From positions 1-37,522 of the forward strand of contig CAMJDL010000033.1 in assembly GCA_946404405.1 (NCBI GenBank): a stretch of DNA of 37,522 nt. Reading direction: 5' to 3'. Each line of letters starts with the position of its first letter. The first letter of the stretch is position 1. The notes below the pieces were generated by a model. That model saw nothing but the letters and a program-made list of their open reading frames with translations, did no database searches and had not been told where the DNA came from. Below, piece after piece: positions 1 to 10,200 of the stretch. The position numbers were made by a program, and so were the translations under genes. This DNA comes from an uncultured Prevotella sp. Lineage in GTDB: Bacteria > Bacteroidota > Bacteroidia > Bacteroidales > Bacteroidaceae.

Positions 1-2
1 AA

Positions 3-3000
3 AGGACTAACGAGAATCAGAACCATTTCCTACTGCGCACGGCAGTCTTGCTGTGTGTGATGATGATGACATTATTTGCCCCAAGTAAGGCGTGGGCAGG
101 CAGCACGCCTGCAGTTCAGGTTGAAACATGCGAGGGCGGCGCTGGATTCATCCATGTGAAAGGATGGGCGTACGACCCCGACAATCAGGACTATTCTCTT
201 TACGTGGCTATCAGTGTCTATGATAAGCCGAAATACAACAAACTTGACACGTATCTAATTAAAGCCGACATAGCGAGGACCGACGTTAGCGCGTTGAACG
301 GCATTCCAGGCAACCACGGCTTCGAAACCGATATTCCCCTCAGTGCTGGCACATACTATATTCTGTTCACGGTTTTTAATAGGAATAATGAAGTTAAAAA
401 GGAAGTCATCATTGACAATGTGGCCGTAACGGCACCACTGACAGGCACGGTTACACTTACCTCTCAAAGTGGAATTATTACATTAGGTAACGGCGCGACA
501 CTTACTGGTACGGGCGGCGAGAATACCCACGTCTCGATTGTCGACGGGGCAACGGTGACGCTCAGCGGTGTGAACATCAGCGCCATTCCTGACGACAGAA
601 ACCACGAGTGGGCGGGCATTACCTGTTTGGGCGATGCCACCATCATCCTGGCCGACGAGACTACGAATACCGTGAAGAGTGGCGATTCCTTCTTTGCAGG
701 CATTCAGGTTGGCCCTCCAGGCAAAACGCTTACCATCCGGGGCAACGGGTCACTCCTTGCTCAAGCCAACGGCAGTTGCTTCGGTGCGGGCATAGGTAGC
801 AGCGTATTTGATGCCAGTAACGATTATGACTGTGGAAACATTGTTATTGAGGGCGGCAACATCACTGCATACGGTTATGTTTCACCTGCCATCGGTGCTG
901 CCCAAGGGTCTCCATGTGGCACGATTACCGTCAAGGGTGGTACCGTCTATGCCGAGAGTTGGGGCCAAGCGTCTGGTATTGGCTCCTGCAACACTAAGTG
1001 CGGCGGCATCGCGATTACCGGTGGTACGGTGACAGCCAAAAGCAAGTACGGGCCTGCCATTGGCAGCAGCACCGATGGTACTTGCGGCAACATTACCATC
1101 TCGGGCGGCAGCGTCACTGCCACGAAAGGGTCTTCTTCCCGATACAGCATTGGTGCAGAAGACAATGATTGCTCCTGCGGCACTATCACCATCGGCAGTG
1201 CCGTAGTCGATGGTGTCGCGGCAGAAAGCTTCGTCTATAATTCCGAAACGACCATATACCATGTCAGTTTCAGCAAGAATGCCAATAGTGCGACGGGCAC
1301 AATGGCCGATGAAATATTCTTCTCTTCCACAGCGCAGCCGCTGAACCTTTGTTCCTTCAGTCTTACTGGCTACAACTATTTAGGATGGAATACTGAGGCC
1401 GACGGCAGCGGCACAAGTTACAGTGACGGACAGTCCATCACCGTCACCAACGACATGACACTCTTTGCACAGTGGGGGAAAATATACACCGTTACCTTCA
1501 ATGCCAACAAAGGCTCAGGCTCCATGGCAGCCCAGGCCTATACAGAAAGTATCTCTCAAGACCTGACTGCCAACACATTCACCCGCACGGGCTATGACTT
1601 TGCAGGCTGGAATACCCAAGCAGACGGCAATGGCACAAGTTACAGTGACGGACAAGACATCACCCTCGCCAACAACATGACGCTCTATGCACAGTGGCAA
1701 CCCCATGCATACAACATCACCTACAATCTGGATGCCGGCACAAACGACAGCAGCAACCCTGCCACCTATACCATCGAGAGCGATGCCATCACGCTGGCCG
1801 ACCCGACACGATTTGGCTTTGTTTTCGACGGCTGGACCTACGAAGGACAGGACACGCCCACAAAGAGCGTCACCATCGCCCAAGGAACATACGGCGATTT
1901 GACCTACACAGCACACTGGACGTTCAACCCCATTGCAACCATCACCCCCGAGACGGGCTATGCCGAACTTTACGACGGCCATACGCTTACAGGCACGGGC
2001 GGCACCAATACGCACATTGTCATTAAAGACGGCGCGATAGTGACGCTGGCAGGCGCGACAATCACTGATATCCCCGACGACAATAAACATAGATGGTCAG
2101 GTATTACTTGTGAGGGCGATGCCACCATCATTCTGGCCGACGGAACTACGAACAACCTAAAGGGAGGATATTGGTCATTCCCTGGTATCTCAGTTCCCGA
2201 GAACAAGACCCTCACCATCCAAGGCAGCGGCACACTCTATTTGAGCAGCAACGGCCATGGCCCAGGAATAGGTCCAGATAACTATGGTGGAGGCGAAGGT
2301 AATATCACCATCGAGGGCGGCACCATCATCGCTACGGGCGGCAAGAAGAATGCAGGCATTGGTGGAGGCGAAGGTAATATCACCATAACTGACGGAGTGA
2401 CCAGCGTTACCGCCACAGCTGGCGAAGAGGCTCCTTATAGCTTAGGTTCGGGCCGTGGCACAGTGACCATTGGCGGCAAAGTGATAGGCAATATTCTACA
2501 GAGTCCATTCATCTACAATCCGTCGGATAGGACACCCTACACTGTGACGTTCGACGCCAATGGCGGTGAGGGATCGATGGACGTGCAGGAGTTCGTTTCG
2601 AACACGCCGAAGGCCCTGACCGCCAACGTATTCACACGTACGAACCACGTATTTGACGGATGGAACACCAAAGCCGATGGCACGGGTACAAACTACAGCG
2701 ACGGGCAGACCGTCATCAATCTGGGCAACGTTACACTCTACGCACGGTGGTGGTCTACTGATGTAACGAGAATCACAACAGATACCAAAGAAATAGAGTT
2801 GGTTGACGGAGACAAAATTGGTGGAACGGGCGGCAACAAGACACACGTCACCATTGCCGATGGAGCCGTGGTGAAGCTCTGTGGCGTGGACATCACCACA
2901 ATCACCACCGGCATCAGTTCGATCCAATGGGCGGGCATCACCTGTCTGGGCGACGCCACCATCATCCTTGAAGACGGCACGACCAACGCCGTGAAGGGCG

Positions 3001-4301
3001 GGTATCATTCTGCGGGCATCACTGTACCTGAAGGCCATACGCTCACCATTAAGGGCAATGGATCGCTCACGGCTACAGGAGATTCTAGTGCTGCGGGCAT
3101 AGGCAGCGGAAGAGAAGGCAGCTGCGGTAACTTCATTATAGAAGGCGGCACCATTACCGCCACAGGGGCTGCTTATGCTGCGGGCATAGGCAGCGGAAGA
3201 AATGGCACTTGCGGTAACATCGTTATCAAAGGCGGCACCATTACAGCCACGGGAGAACATTCAGCGGGCATCGGTAGCGGAGAGGAAGGCAGCTGCGGCA
3301 ACATCGTTATAGAAGGCGGCACGATTACCGCCACGGGAGATTATTCAGCGGGCATCGGTAGCGGACATTATGCCACTTGTGGCAACATCACCATCGAGGG
3401 TGGAAACATCACGGCCAATGTCAGCGAAAATACAGCCGCTGCCATCGGTTGCGGAGTTGGTATAAAGGGCAAAGAATCGTCCTGTGGTGACATCACCATC
3501 ACTAACGGTGTGACGTGCGTCATCGCCACGAAAAAATCATCACCAAGCAGCAATATCATTGGCAACAGCGGCAGTTATTCCACCTGCGGCACCATCACTG
3601 TTGGCGACGGTCTGACCGATAAGACCGTGGACAAGACGCGCTATATTACCGTACTCGACTGGACGAGCACCACAAGCGTCACTCTGGCCAAGGAAGGCTA
3701 CGGCACGTACTACGGCCTGTTCGACCTCGTGCTGCCCGCTGGCATGAAGGCCTACATCGTGACGGCTTCTGCCGATGACGGAAAACTGACCTACGAAACC
3801 ATCGCCAACGGCAACACCACAAACAACATCGTGCCCGCCCTAACAGCAGTGATGCTACAGACGGCAGCAGCCGACGGCGTACAGACCTTCGATGTCGGCA
3901 TCACCGTGCCCACCGTAGCGGCCATCAACCAGACGAACCTGCTGCATGGCAGCGAAAGAGAAAAGAATACTACGGGCGCCGGCACGGGTGGAAAGTACTA
4001 CAAGCTGAGCTACAACACCAGCGGCGAGGACATCGGCTGGTACTGGGGAAAGCCTGACGGCGCGACGTTCAGGAGCGCGGCCAACAAGGCATGGCTGGCT
4101 CTGCCGCCAACGGCTGCAGCACGCGAGTTCTTTGGGTTGCCGGACTTCGAGGAAACCTCTGACATTAAACATGAAACATTAAACATGAAACATGGTGATG
4201 GCGAGTGGTACGACCTGCAGGGTCGCAAGGTTGCTAATGGCCAAAAGCCAAAAGCTAAAGGCCTCTACATCGTGAATGGTAAAAAGGTAGTTATTAAGTA
4301 A
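3..4301 (+). CDS. Large exported surface protein with four InlB B-repeats and cysteine-rich beta-solenoid repeats (5' end missing)
   Basis: The reading frame is open to the left edge, so the true start lies outside the window. The first in-frame start codon (TTG at 48) would remove the basic n-region (LLR) of a signal peptide ending SKAWA. After a beta-rich N-terminal domain come three related solenoid blocks, each opened by a GITC-GDATIIL motif. They are separated by Listeria-Bacteroides (InlB B) repeats at about residues 404-476, 481-551, 555-625 and 831-901 (numbered from 48), recognised by GW(N/T)...DG...LYAQW motifs. Solenoid coils in blocks 1 and 3 carry a CGNI/CGTI motif about every 28 residues. 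The C-terminus (WYDLQGRKV... then GLYIVNGKKVVIK) resembles the short C-terminal tails of Prevotella surface proteins often annotated as sorting signals. An adhesin or surface-layer role is inferred from architecture only. Two heptamer arrays lie in the last 140 bases of the gene. Confidence 0.8.
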   Translation, partial: RTNENQNHFLLRTAVLLCVMMMTLFAPSKAWAGSTPAVQVETCEGGAGFIHVKGWAYDPDNQDYSLYVAISVYDKPKYNKLDTYLIKADIARTDVSALNGIPGNHGFETDIPLSAGTYYILFTVFNRNNEVKKEVIIDNVAVTAPLTGTVTLTSQSGIITLGNGATLTGTGGENTHVSIVDGATVTLSGVNISAIPDDRNHEWAGITCLGDATIILADETTNTVKSGDSFFAGIQVGPPGKTLTIRGNGSLLAQANGSCFGAGIGSSVFDASNDYDCGNIVIEGGNITAYGYVSPAIGAAQGSPCGTITVKGGTVYAESWGQASGIGSCNTKCGGIAITGGTVTAKSKYGPAIGSSTDGTCGNITISGGSVTATKGSSSRYSIGAEDNDCSCGTITIGSAVVDGVAAESFVYNSETTIYHVSFSKNANSATGTMADEIFFSSTAQPLNLCSFSLTGYNYLGWNTEADGSGTSYSDGQSITVTNDMTLFAQWGKIYTVTFNANKGSGSMAAQAYTESISQDLTANTFTRTGYDFAGWNTQADGNGTSYSDGQDITLANNMTLYAQWQPHAYNITYNLDAGTNDSSNPATYTIESDAITLADPTRFGFVFDGWTYEGQDTPTKSVTIAQGTYGDLTYTAHWTFNPIATITPETGYAELYDGHTLTGTGGTNTHIVIKDGAIVTLAGATITDIPDDNKHRWSGITCEGDATIILADGTTNNLKGGYWSFPGISVPENKTLTIQGSGTLYLSSNGHGPGIGPDNYGGGEGNITIEGGTIIATGGKKNAGIGGGEGNITITDGVTSVTATAGEEAPYSLGSGRGTVTIGGKVIGNILQSPFIYNPSDRTPYTVTFDANGGEGSMDVQEFVSNTPKALTANVFTRTNHVFDGWNTKADGTGTNYSDGQTVINLGNVTLYARWWSTDVTRITTDTKEIELVDGDKIGGTGGNKTHVTIADGAVVKLCGVDITTITTGISSIQWAGITCLGDATIILEDGTTNAVKGGYHSAGITVPEGHTLTIKGNGSLTATGDSSAAGIGSGREGSCGNFIIEGGTITATGAAYAAGIGSGRNGTCGNIVIKGGTITATGEHSAGIGSGEEGSCGNIVIEGGTITATGDYSAGIGSGHYATCGNITIEGGNITANVSENTAAAIGCGVGIKGKESSCGDITITNGVTCVIATKKSSPSSNIIGNSGSYSTCGTITVGDGLTDKTVDKTRYITVLDWTSTTSVTLAKEGYGTYYGLFDLVLPAGMKAYIVTASADDGKLTYETIANGNTTNNIVPALTAVMLQTAAADGVQTFDVGITVPTVAAINQTNLLHGSEREKNTTGAGTGGKYYKLSYNTSGEDIGWYWGKPDGATFRSAANKAWLALPPTAAAREFFGLPDFEETSDIKHETLNMKHGDGEWYDLQGRKVANGQKPKAKGLYIVNGKKVVIK
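4163..4194 (+). repeat. Heptamer array, units cattaaa/catgaaa (4.5 copies), in coding sequence
   Basis: Units start at 4163, 4170, 4177 and 4184, with a partial unit at 4191. In the reading frame, cattaaa at unit 2 would give TAA and catgaaa at unit 3 would give TGA. The actual order (unit 2 catgaaa, unit 3 cattaaa) avoids both stops. Confidence 0.85.
4240..4260 (+). repeat. Heptamer array, unit gccaaaa (3 copies), in coding sequence
   Basis: Two exact units and one variant (gctaaag) encode AKPKAKG, just upstream of the C-terminal tail. The unit has no stop codon in any forward phase. Confidence 0.6.
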
Positions 4302-4352
4302 TGAGTGCGCTGGCGCGCAGAAATCCTACAAATCTAACAAATAATATAAGGA

Positions 4353-4379
4353 GATTTGAATGATTTGAATAATTTGAAA
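4353..4379 (+). repeat. 9-bp tandem repeat gatttgaat (3 copies), intergenic
   Basis: Two exact copies and one variant (aatttgaaa) are followed by gattt. It is the only clear 9-bp array seen here. It lies in the gap between the large surface protein and the small peptide gene, where I see no convincing promoter or terminator. Confidence 0.6.
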
Positions 4380-4417
4380 GATTTCTCTGCGAAGCAGACT
4401 AAAAAAAGGTAAGCAAT

Positions 4418-4582
4418 ATGAAAAAGCAATATGACAAGCCTCAGATGGAGGTGGTGAAAATACAGGCGATGCAGATGTTGGCGGGAAGTCCCGATGCACA
4501 TGACGAGGTAGGCGGCAATGGTCAGTTCGCCCCAGAATTCGACTGGGTTGACAATGCCTACCAATTCGGTGACGGGGAATAA
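4418..4582 (+). CDS. Small 54-residue peptide gene, possibly frameshifted
   Basis: The start codon is followed by MKKQYDKPQMEVVKIQ and then QMLAGS. This head has the same style as short Prevotellaceae peptides that begin MKK-Y--P--EVV and then reach an (L/I)-(A)-(G/A)S motif. The frame stops at 4580-4582, directly after a GGGG tract at 4574-4577. One base fewer in that tract would continue the frame for 18 more codons (NTRGMVIYKGRKYLNK end) to a stop at 4632-4634, giving a 71-residue product. The downstream phrase with G-VIYKGRKYL looks protein-like, so either the gene is frameshifted, or the shorter form is real and the resemblance is chance. It lies 77 bases before the GH31 gene. Function unknown. 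Confidence 0.55.
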   Translation: MKKQYDKPQMEVVKIQAMQMLAGSPDAHDEVGGNGQFAPEFDWVDNAYQFGDGE

Positions 4583-4659
4583 GAACACCCGCGGCATGGT
4601 TATCTACAAGGGTCGTAAGTACTTGAACAAATAACAATAGCATTAAAACGTTACAGACA

Positions 4660-6996
4660 ATGAACAGACAAAGAATCGTGATGCTGGTGGCAGCGGCTCT
4701 GACGGCATGTATGTCGGTATGGGCGGCTGATGTGAAGGTTGATTTCTTAACGCCTAACATCGTGCATGTGGTGAAAGGACAGGCTACCAAGACATTGGTG
4801 GTGACGTTACAACCCCAGCAGGTGGAGGTGACAAAGAAGGGTAATGCTTTATCGAGCAGTGAACTGACCGTGCGGCAGGATGCACAGGGCAACCTGACAT
4901 TCCTGACACGAAAGGGCAAGGTGCTGCTGCGCGAGAAAGACTATGATGTCAAAGAGGCACGCCAGACGTTTTCTCTTGACAAGGACGAGGCCATTTATGG
5001 TCTGGGCACTGTACAAGATGGCAAGATGAACCGTCGTGGACTGAAGAAACGTATGGAACAGTCGAACCTTGAAGACTTCCAAAATGTGCTACAGTCCATT
5101 AAGGGCTGGGCCGTCTATTGGGAGAACTATTCGCCCACGGTGTTTGAGGACAATGCCCAAGGCATGACTTTCGATGCTGAGGTCGGTAATGGTGTCGACT
5201 ATTATTTTATGTATGGTGGCAGTGCCGACGGTAATATTGCTTTGATGCGCCAGTTGACGGGCGATGTACCGATGTTCCCGCTGTGGACTTATGGCTACTG
5301 GCAGTCGAAGGAACGTTATAAGACCGCTCGTGAAACGGAGAGTATTGTCGATCAGTATCGTGCATTGCAGGTGCCCCTCGATGGTATTATCCAGGACTGG
5401 CAGTACTGGGGCTCGAACTACCTGTGGAACGCCATGGACTTCCTCTCTGAAGACTTTGCCAGTGGTAAACAGCTGATTCAGAACGTACACAAGAAGCATG
5501 CTCACTTCATGATCAGTATATGGGCCAGCTTCGGGCCACAGACCAAGCAGTATCGTGAACTGAACGAAAAAGGGCTTTTAATGCCTTTTGAGACATGGCC
5601 CCAGAGCGGCATTTCACATGTCTGGCCACCGATGAGGGACTATCCTTCAGGTGTGAAGGTCTATGATGCTTTCCACCCAGAGGCCCGCGCCATCTATTGG
5701 AAGTACCTGAAGACCCTCTACGACTATGGCACTGATGCCTGGTGGATGGATTCTACCGATCCGGACTTCTTCAATCCCCGTGAGTCGGATTATGCTCACA
5801 AGGTGTATGGCGGCACATGGCGTTCGCAGCGCAATGCCTTCCCATTGGAGACCGTTCGTGGCATATACCAGTCTCAGCGCAAAGACGACCGTGGCAAGCG
5901 TGTCTTCATTATGACGCGTTCGTCGTATGCCGGTCAGCAACACTATGGTTCCAATATGTGGAGTGGTGATGTGAACTCGTCGTGGGACATGCTGCGCAAG
6001 CAGGTACCGGCAGGCTTGAGCTATACGCTGACAGGCAATCCCAACTTCAATACCGACATCGGCGGTTTCTTCTGTAATTCATATAATACCAGGGGTAGTG
6101 GTTCGGCTCCTAAGAATCCACAATTCCAGGAACTTTATGTGCGCTGGATGCAGTATGGCCTGTTCTGCCCCGTGTTCCGTAGTCATGGTGCCGATGCTCC
6201 TCGGGAAATCTGGCAATTTGGCAAGAAGGGTGAACCTATCTATGATGCCATCGAACAGCTGATACGTCTGCGCTATCGTCTTATACCTTATTTATATAGT
6301 ACTGCCTGGCAGGTGACCTCGAATAACGACAGTTACATGCGTCCGCTGTTTGCTGACTTTGCCAGCGATAAGAAGGTGTGGAACATGACCGACGAGTTTA
6401 TGTTCGGTCGCAGCATTCTGGCTGCTCCCATCGTCGATCCCCAGTACACTGAAGAAAAGGTGATCCGTACGAACGCCATGACAGGCTGGGACAGGAAAGA
6501 AGTGAAAAGTGAAGGAGTGAAAAGTGAAAAGTTGGATTGGACGGTGACGAAGACGGCCACGAAGTATCTGCCGAAGGGTGCTAACTGGTATGACTTTTGG
6601 ACGGGTAAGGTATATAAGGGTGGCCAGAACGTGACTATTGAGACTCAGTTGAACCGTGTACCAATGTTCGTTCGTGCCGGCAGTATCGTGCCGATGGGGC
6701 CGGAAATGCAGTATGTTGGCGAGAAGTCGTGGGACAATTTGGAACTGCGCGTCTATCCCGGTGCCGATGGTCATTTCGTGCTTTACGAGGATGAAGGTGA
6801 CAGTTATAACTATGAGAAGGGCGCCTATAGCACTATTAATATATTATGGAACGAGCGCGCGCGAACCTTAAAAATAGGAGAACGCCAAGGTCAATTTAAA
6901 GGTATGATCCAGCAACGTCGCTTTACGATTTTGATGCCTGACGGTCAAAAACAAACGGTCAATTACGACGGAAAAGAGCAACTTATTAGCTTGTAA
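4660..6996 (+). CDS. GH31 family alpha-glycosidase (probable alpha-xylosidase)
   Basis: A 778-residue exported glycoside hydrolase with a signal peptide ending SVWA. An N-terminal beta-sandwich (about 20-190) precedes the TIM barrel. Family GH31 is retaining and uses an aspartate nucleophile, here most likely D364 in WWMDSTDPD, and an aspartate acid/base, most likely D437 in MWSGD. Further GH31 landmarks are PLWTYGYWQS, DGIIQDWQYW and TRSSYAGQQ. The C-terminal beta domain (about 680-778) contains VYPGADG-F-LYEDEGD, typical of GH31 distal domains. The WWMD-T-PD style is seen in Bacteroidota alpha-xylosidases, but substrate cannot be fixed from sequence; alpha-glucosidase is the alternative. 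An in-frame heptamer array at residues 614-626 adds a KSE-rich loop before the C-terminal domains. It sits upstream of susC in the same direction, so it probably serves the same xylan pathway. Confidence 0.88.
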   Translation: MNRQRIVMLVAAALTACMSVWAADVKVDFLTPNIVHVVKGQATKTLVVTLQPQQVEVTKKGNALSSSELTVRQDAQGNLTFLTRKGKVLLREKDYDVKEARQTFSLDKDEAIYGLGTVQDGKMNRRGLKKRMEQSNLEDFQNVLQSIKGWAVYWENYSPTVFEDNAQGMTFDAEVGNGVDYYFMYGGSADGNIALMRQLTGDVPMFPLWTYGYWQSKERYKTARETESIVDQYRALQVPLDGIIQDWQYWGSNYLWNAMDFLSEDFASGKQLIQNVHKKHAHFMISIWASFGPQTKQYRELNEKGLLMPFETWPQSGISHVWPPMRDYPSGVKVYDAFHPEARAIYWKYLKTLYDYGTDAWWMDSTDPDFFNPRESDYAHKVYGGTWRSQRNAFPLETVRGIYQSQRKDDRGKRVFIMTRSSYAGQQHYGSNMWSGDVNSSWDMLRKQVPAGLSYTLTGNPNFNTDIGGFFCNSYNTRGSGSAPKNPQFQELYVRWMQYGLFCPVFRSHGADAPREIWQFGKKGEPIYDAIEQLIRLRYRLIPYLYSTAWQVTSNNDSYMRPLFADFASDKKVWNMTDEFMFGRSILAAPIVDPQYTEEKVIRTNAMTGWDRKEVKSEGVKSEKLDWTVTKTATKYLPKGANWYDFWTGKVYKGGQNVTIETQLNRVPMFVRAGSIVPMGPEMQYVGEKSWDNLELRVYPGADGHFVLYEDEGDSYNYEKGAYSTINILWNERARTLKIGERQGQFKGMIQQRRFTILMPDGQKQTVNYDGKEQLISL
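6500..6535 (+). repeat. Heptamer array, unit aagtgaa (5 units, one of them 8 bp), in coding sequence
   Basis: Units start at 6500, 6507, 6514 (8 bp: ggagtgaa), 6522 and 6529 (degenerate). A pure 7-bp array in this frame would read GTG AAA AGT GAA AAG TGA. The extra base in the third unit gives GGA GTG AAA and keeps the gene open. Confidence 0.85.
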
Positions 6997-7067
6997 GAAG
7001 TAAATCTTAAATAGTATTATACAAAAATTCTTAATAGTAAAAAACGCTGTGTTTGTCTGATGAAAAG

Positions 7068-7082
7068 CCCTTCTGCAAAGGG
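7068..7082 (+). terminator. Weak hairpin after GH31
   Basis: A 5-bp stem (CCCTT/AAGGG) with a 5-base loop, 72 bases past the GH31 stop and without a T-tract. It could be a weak terminator or chance. The rest of the 240-base gap holds AT-rich sequence and the susC promoter element. Confidence 0.25.
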
Positions 7083-7142
7083 TATAGTACATTTTATAAA
7101 GTTTTTGTAACATACGACAAAGGGTTTTTTCTTAAAAACATC

Positions 7143-7150
7143 TAATTTTG
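7143..7150 (+). promoter_or_regulatory. Putative -7 element TAATTTTG for the susC operon
   Basis: Matches the Bacteroidota -7 consensus TAnnTTTG. No TTTG is found 19-21 bases upstream, only a T-run at 7125-7130, so the -33 half is weak. This would leave a leader of about 80 bases before the susC start, consistent with a separately initiated and regulated susCD unit. Confidence 0.5.
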
Positions 7151-7236
7151 CACCGTCAAAAACTCAAAATATGTAGAAATTAGCTTAAATTCAACTTAAT
7201 TCAACATTATTATTTTTATTAACTAAAACTAAATTT

Positions 7237-10200
7237 ATGTGGAACTTTAAAAAGTTACAGAAAACTTTGGCAGTGCTGTTCCTGCTCTGCATGATTCCCC
7301 TTGGGATGAATGCCCAGACAGTTAAAGGAACAGTCAGTGACGAGGCTGGTGAACCAATCATTGGTGCAACAGTCAAAGTACAAGGTAGCAATGAAGGCAC
7401 GGTTACCGATTTCGACGGTAATTTTAGCGTCAAAGCTTCCTCTAACGCCACACTGAACATCTCCTACGTGGGTTATGTTTCCCAGCAGGTGAAGGTTGGT
7501 GGCAAGAGTAACATCGCCGTTACCTTGGTAGAGGACAACACAACTCTGAACGATGTTGTGGTTATCGGTTATGGTGTTCAAAAGAAAAAGTTGGTGACTG
7601 GTGCTACTGTTCAGGTAAAGGGTGAAGATATCGCCAAACTGAACACCACTAGCGCTCTGGAGGCCATGCAGTCAAGTACACCTGGTGTGCAGATTACACA
7701 GTCTTCTTCACAGCCTGGTAAGGGTCACAAGGTTTACATCCGTGGTATTGGTACCACCGGTAACTCGACACCTCTTTATGTGATCGACGGCGTAGCAGGT
7801 GGTAGTATTGATGACATTAACCCTGCTGATATCGAGACCATCGACGTCCTCAAGGATGCTGCTTCGGCTGCCATCTATGGTGCCCGTGCTGCTAACGGCG
7901 TTATCTTGGTTACTACAAGACAGGGTAAGGCTGGTAAGATTGAGCTGACTTACAATGGTGCTATTGGTTGGTCAAACGCCTATAAGCGTCCACAGCTGCT
8001 CAATGCTTCTCAGTACATGACCATCATTGATGAGTACACCTTCAATACCTCTGGTCAGAAGTTGGATTGGTCAGGCTATGTTCCTCAGGATATTCTGACC
8101 AAGGTTAACAGCGGTTGGACAGGTACAGACTGGTGGGGTGCATTCGAAAACAAGAATGCCGTTCAGCAGAATCATTCTGTAACTCTGACTGGTGGTACAG
8201 ACCGTTCTAAATTCATGATGTCTTACACTTATACCGGTAACGAAGGTATCATGGGTGCTGATCAGGCCTCTTACTACAAGCGCCACACTATCCGTCTGAA
8301 TAGCGATCACGTGCTTTTGAAGGCTAAGGACTTTGATGCCATCACTATTGGTGAGAATATCTCTATTAACTATATTAAGAGCCACGACCTCGCTGAGGAT
8401 GGTATGTACTGGAGCTATATCCACAGCTTGCTGCAGACTTCTCCGCTCATGCCACAGTATGCAGAAAATGGCGACATCTATTATTATCAAGGCTTTGACG
8501 GCGTAGTGAAGTACGGTCAGGGTTGGAATGCTTCTTTGTTCAGCAACCCATGGGAGAACCTCGAAAAGGGTGGTTTCAACTCTCTGGCTGAGAGCCGCAG
8601 CGTTAATAGCAACGCTACTGCTTTCATGGTCATTCAGCCTATCAAGGGCCTGAGATTCCGTTCTCAGTTCAACTATAACTGGAGTACTGGTGGATATCGC
8701 AACCTTAATGAGCCACGTTCTTCTGGTTATGGTAATGCTACAACACCAGTCTATAGTGTTAACCAGAGTGCTTGGCTGAGTACAGGATGGTCTGTTGAAA
8801 ATACCTTGACTTACGATCTTCCTATCATTGCTGGTCACAAGATTAGCGCTATGGTTGGTCAGAGCTTCCAGAGCAGTGCTTGGAGTTTTAATATTGGTGG
8901 ATCTAACAAGGTTAACTATGGTGAGCAGCTCGCAACATTGAAGGGTTGGGATTCTGCTTGGCTGTCAAACGTTAAGCTTGTCAATGCTACTGATGCTACT
9001 TTGACTGGTAAGCCCAATGATGAAGAGTATCTCGCTTCTTGGTTCGGTCGTTTGACTTGGGACTGGAATGAGACCTATATGGCTACTGTTACTTTACGTC
9101 GTGATGGTTCTAGTATCTTCACAGACGGCAAGCGTTGGGGTACTTTCCCATCAGCATCTGTTGGTTGGGTAATCAGCAATGAGAAGTTTATGGAGAGCAC
9201 CAAGAGCTTTATGGATTTCTTTAAGATCCGTGCTTCTTGGGGTCAGAACGGTAACTGCTCTATCTCTAAGTATCAGTATCTGGCTACAATCGCTCTGTCT
9301 GGCGAGGCTTATGATAGTGGTTATAAGTTCGGATCTGATATGGCTACATCTGTTGCTGGTAGTCCTAATGTTGGTGCTTACGCTAACATCGTACCTAACC
9401 CTGACCTGACTTGGGAAACTTCTGAACAGCTCGACTTCGGTTTCGACGCTCGCTTCCTGAACAGCCGTTTGGGTGTAAACTTCGACTGGTATAAGAAGAC
9501 TACCAAAGACTGGCTGATTACAGGTCCTCAGATTGCTATCAATGGTACCAACCCTGCAGCCATCAATGGTGGTGACGTAGAGAATACCGGTATTGAGCTT
9601 GCTCTCTCTTGGAACGACAAGATTGGTAAGGATTTGAGATATAACATTGGTGTGAACTTCACGACCAACAAGAACGAGGTAACCCGTATCGCAAACGACA
9701 ACCACTATATTAATGGTCCTGGCGGCGTTCTCTCACAGGGTACTGAGTATATCTACCGTGCTGAGGAAGGTAAACCTATTGGTTACTTCTACGGTATGTC
9801 ATACAGTGGCATTTGGCAGAGTCAGGACGAGATTGACGCTGCACGTGCAGCCAATAAGGCCGTTCTTGACAATGCACAGCCTGGTGACATGATTTGGGAT
9901 GACTATAATGGTGATGGTAAGATTGTCTTCGCTGAGGGTGCTGATTGCGACCGTCATGAGATTGGTAATCCTAATCCTGATATCATGCTGGGTATCAACC
10001 TCGGTTTGAACTTCAAGGGCTTCGACTTCGCTGTTAACGGTGCCGGTGCATTTGGTCATCAGATCATGAAGTCTTACCGTTCGTTCAGTGATGCTCCTTA
10101 TCAGAACTATGACACAACGATTCTGAATCGTTGGGTAGGTCAGGGCACTTCAGGTGACCAGCCACATATTTCAAGCACTGGTAGTGAGAATGTGAACTGG

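Noticed and set aside
2496..3260. Minus-strand open frame of 254 codons with internal repeats
   Set aside because: Its repeats are the antisense reflection of the solenoid repeats of the surface protein.
4302..4330. Terminator after the large surface protein (GCGC-TG-GCGC)
   Set aside because: Four-base arms with a two-base loop and no T-tract; not convincing.
7101..7236. Riboswitch or structured leader before susC
   Set aside because: AT-rich sequence without a stable stem or recognisable conserved core.
8071..8838. Minus-strand open frame of 255 codons
   Set aside because: It is antisense to the barrel of SusC, with no start context or domain.
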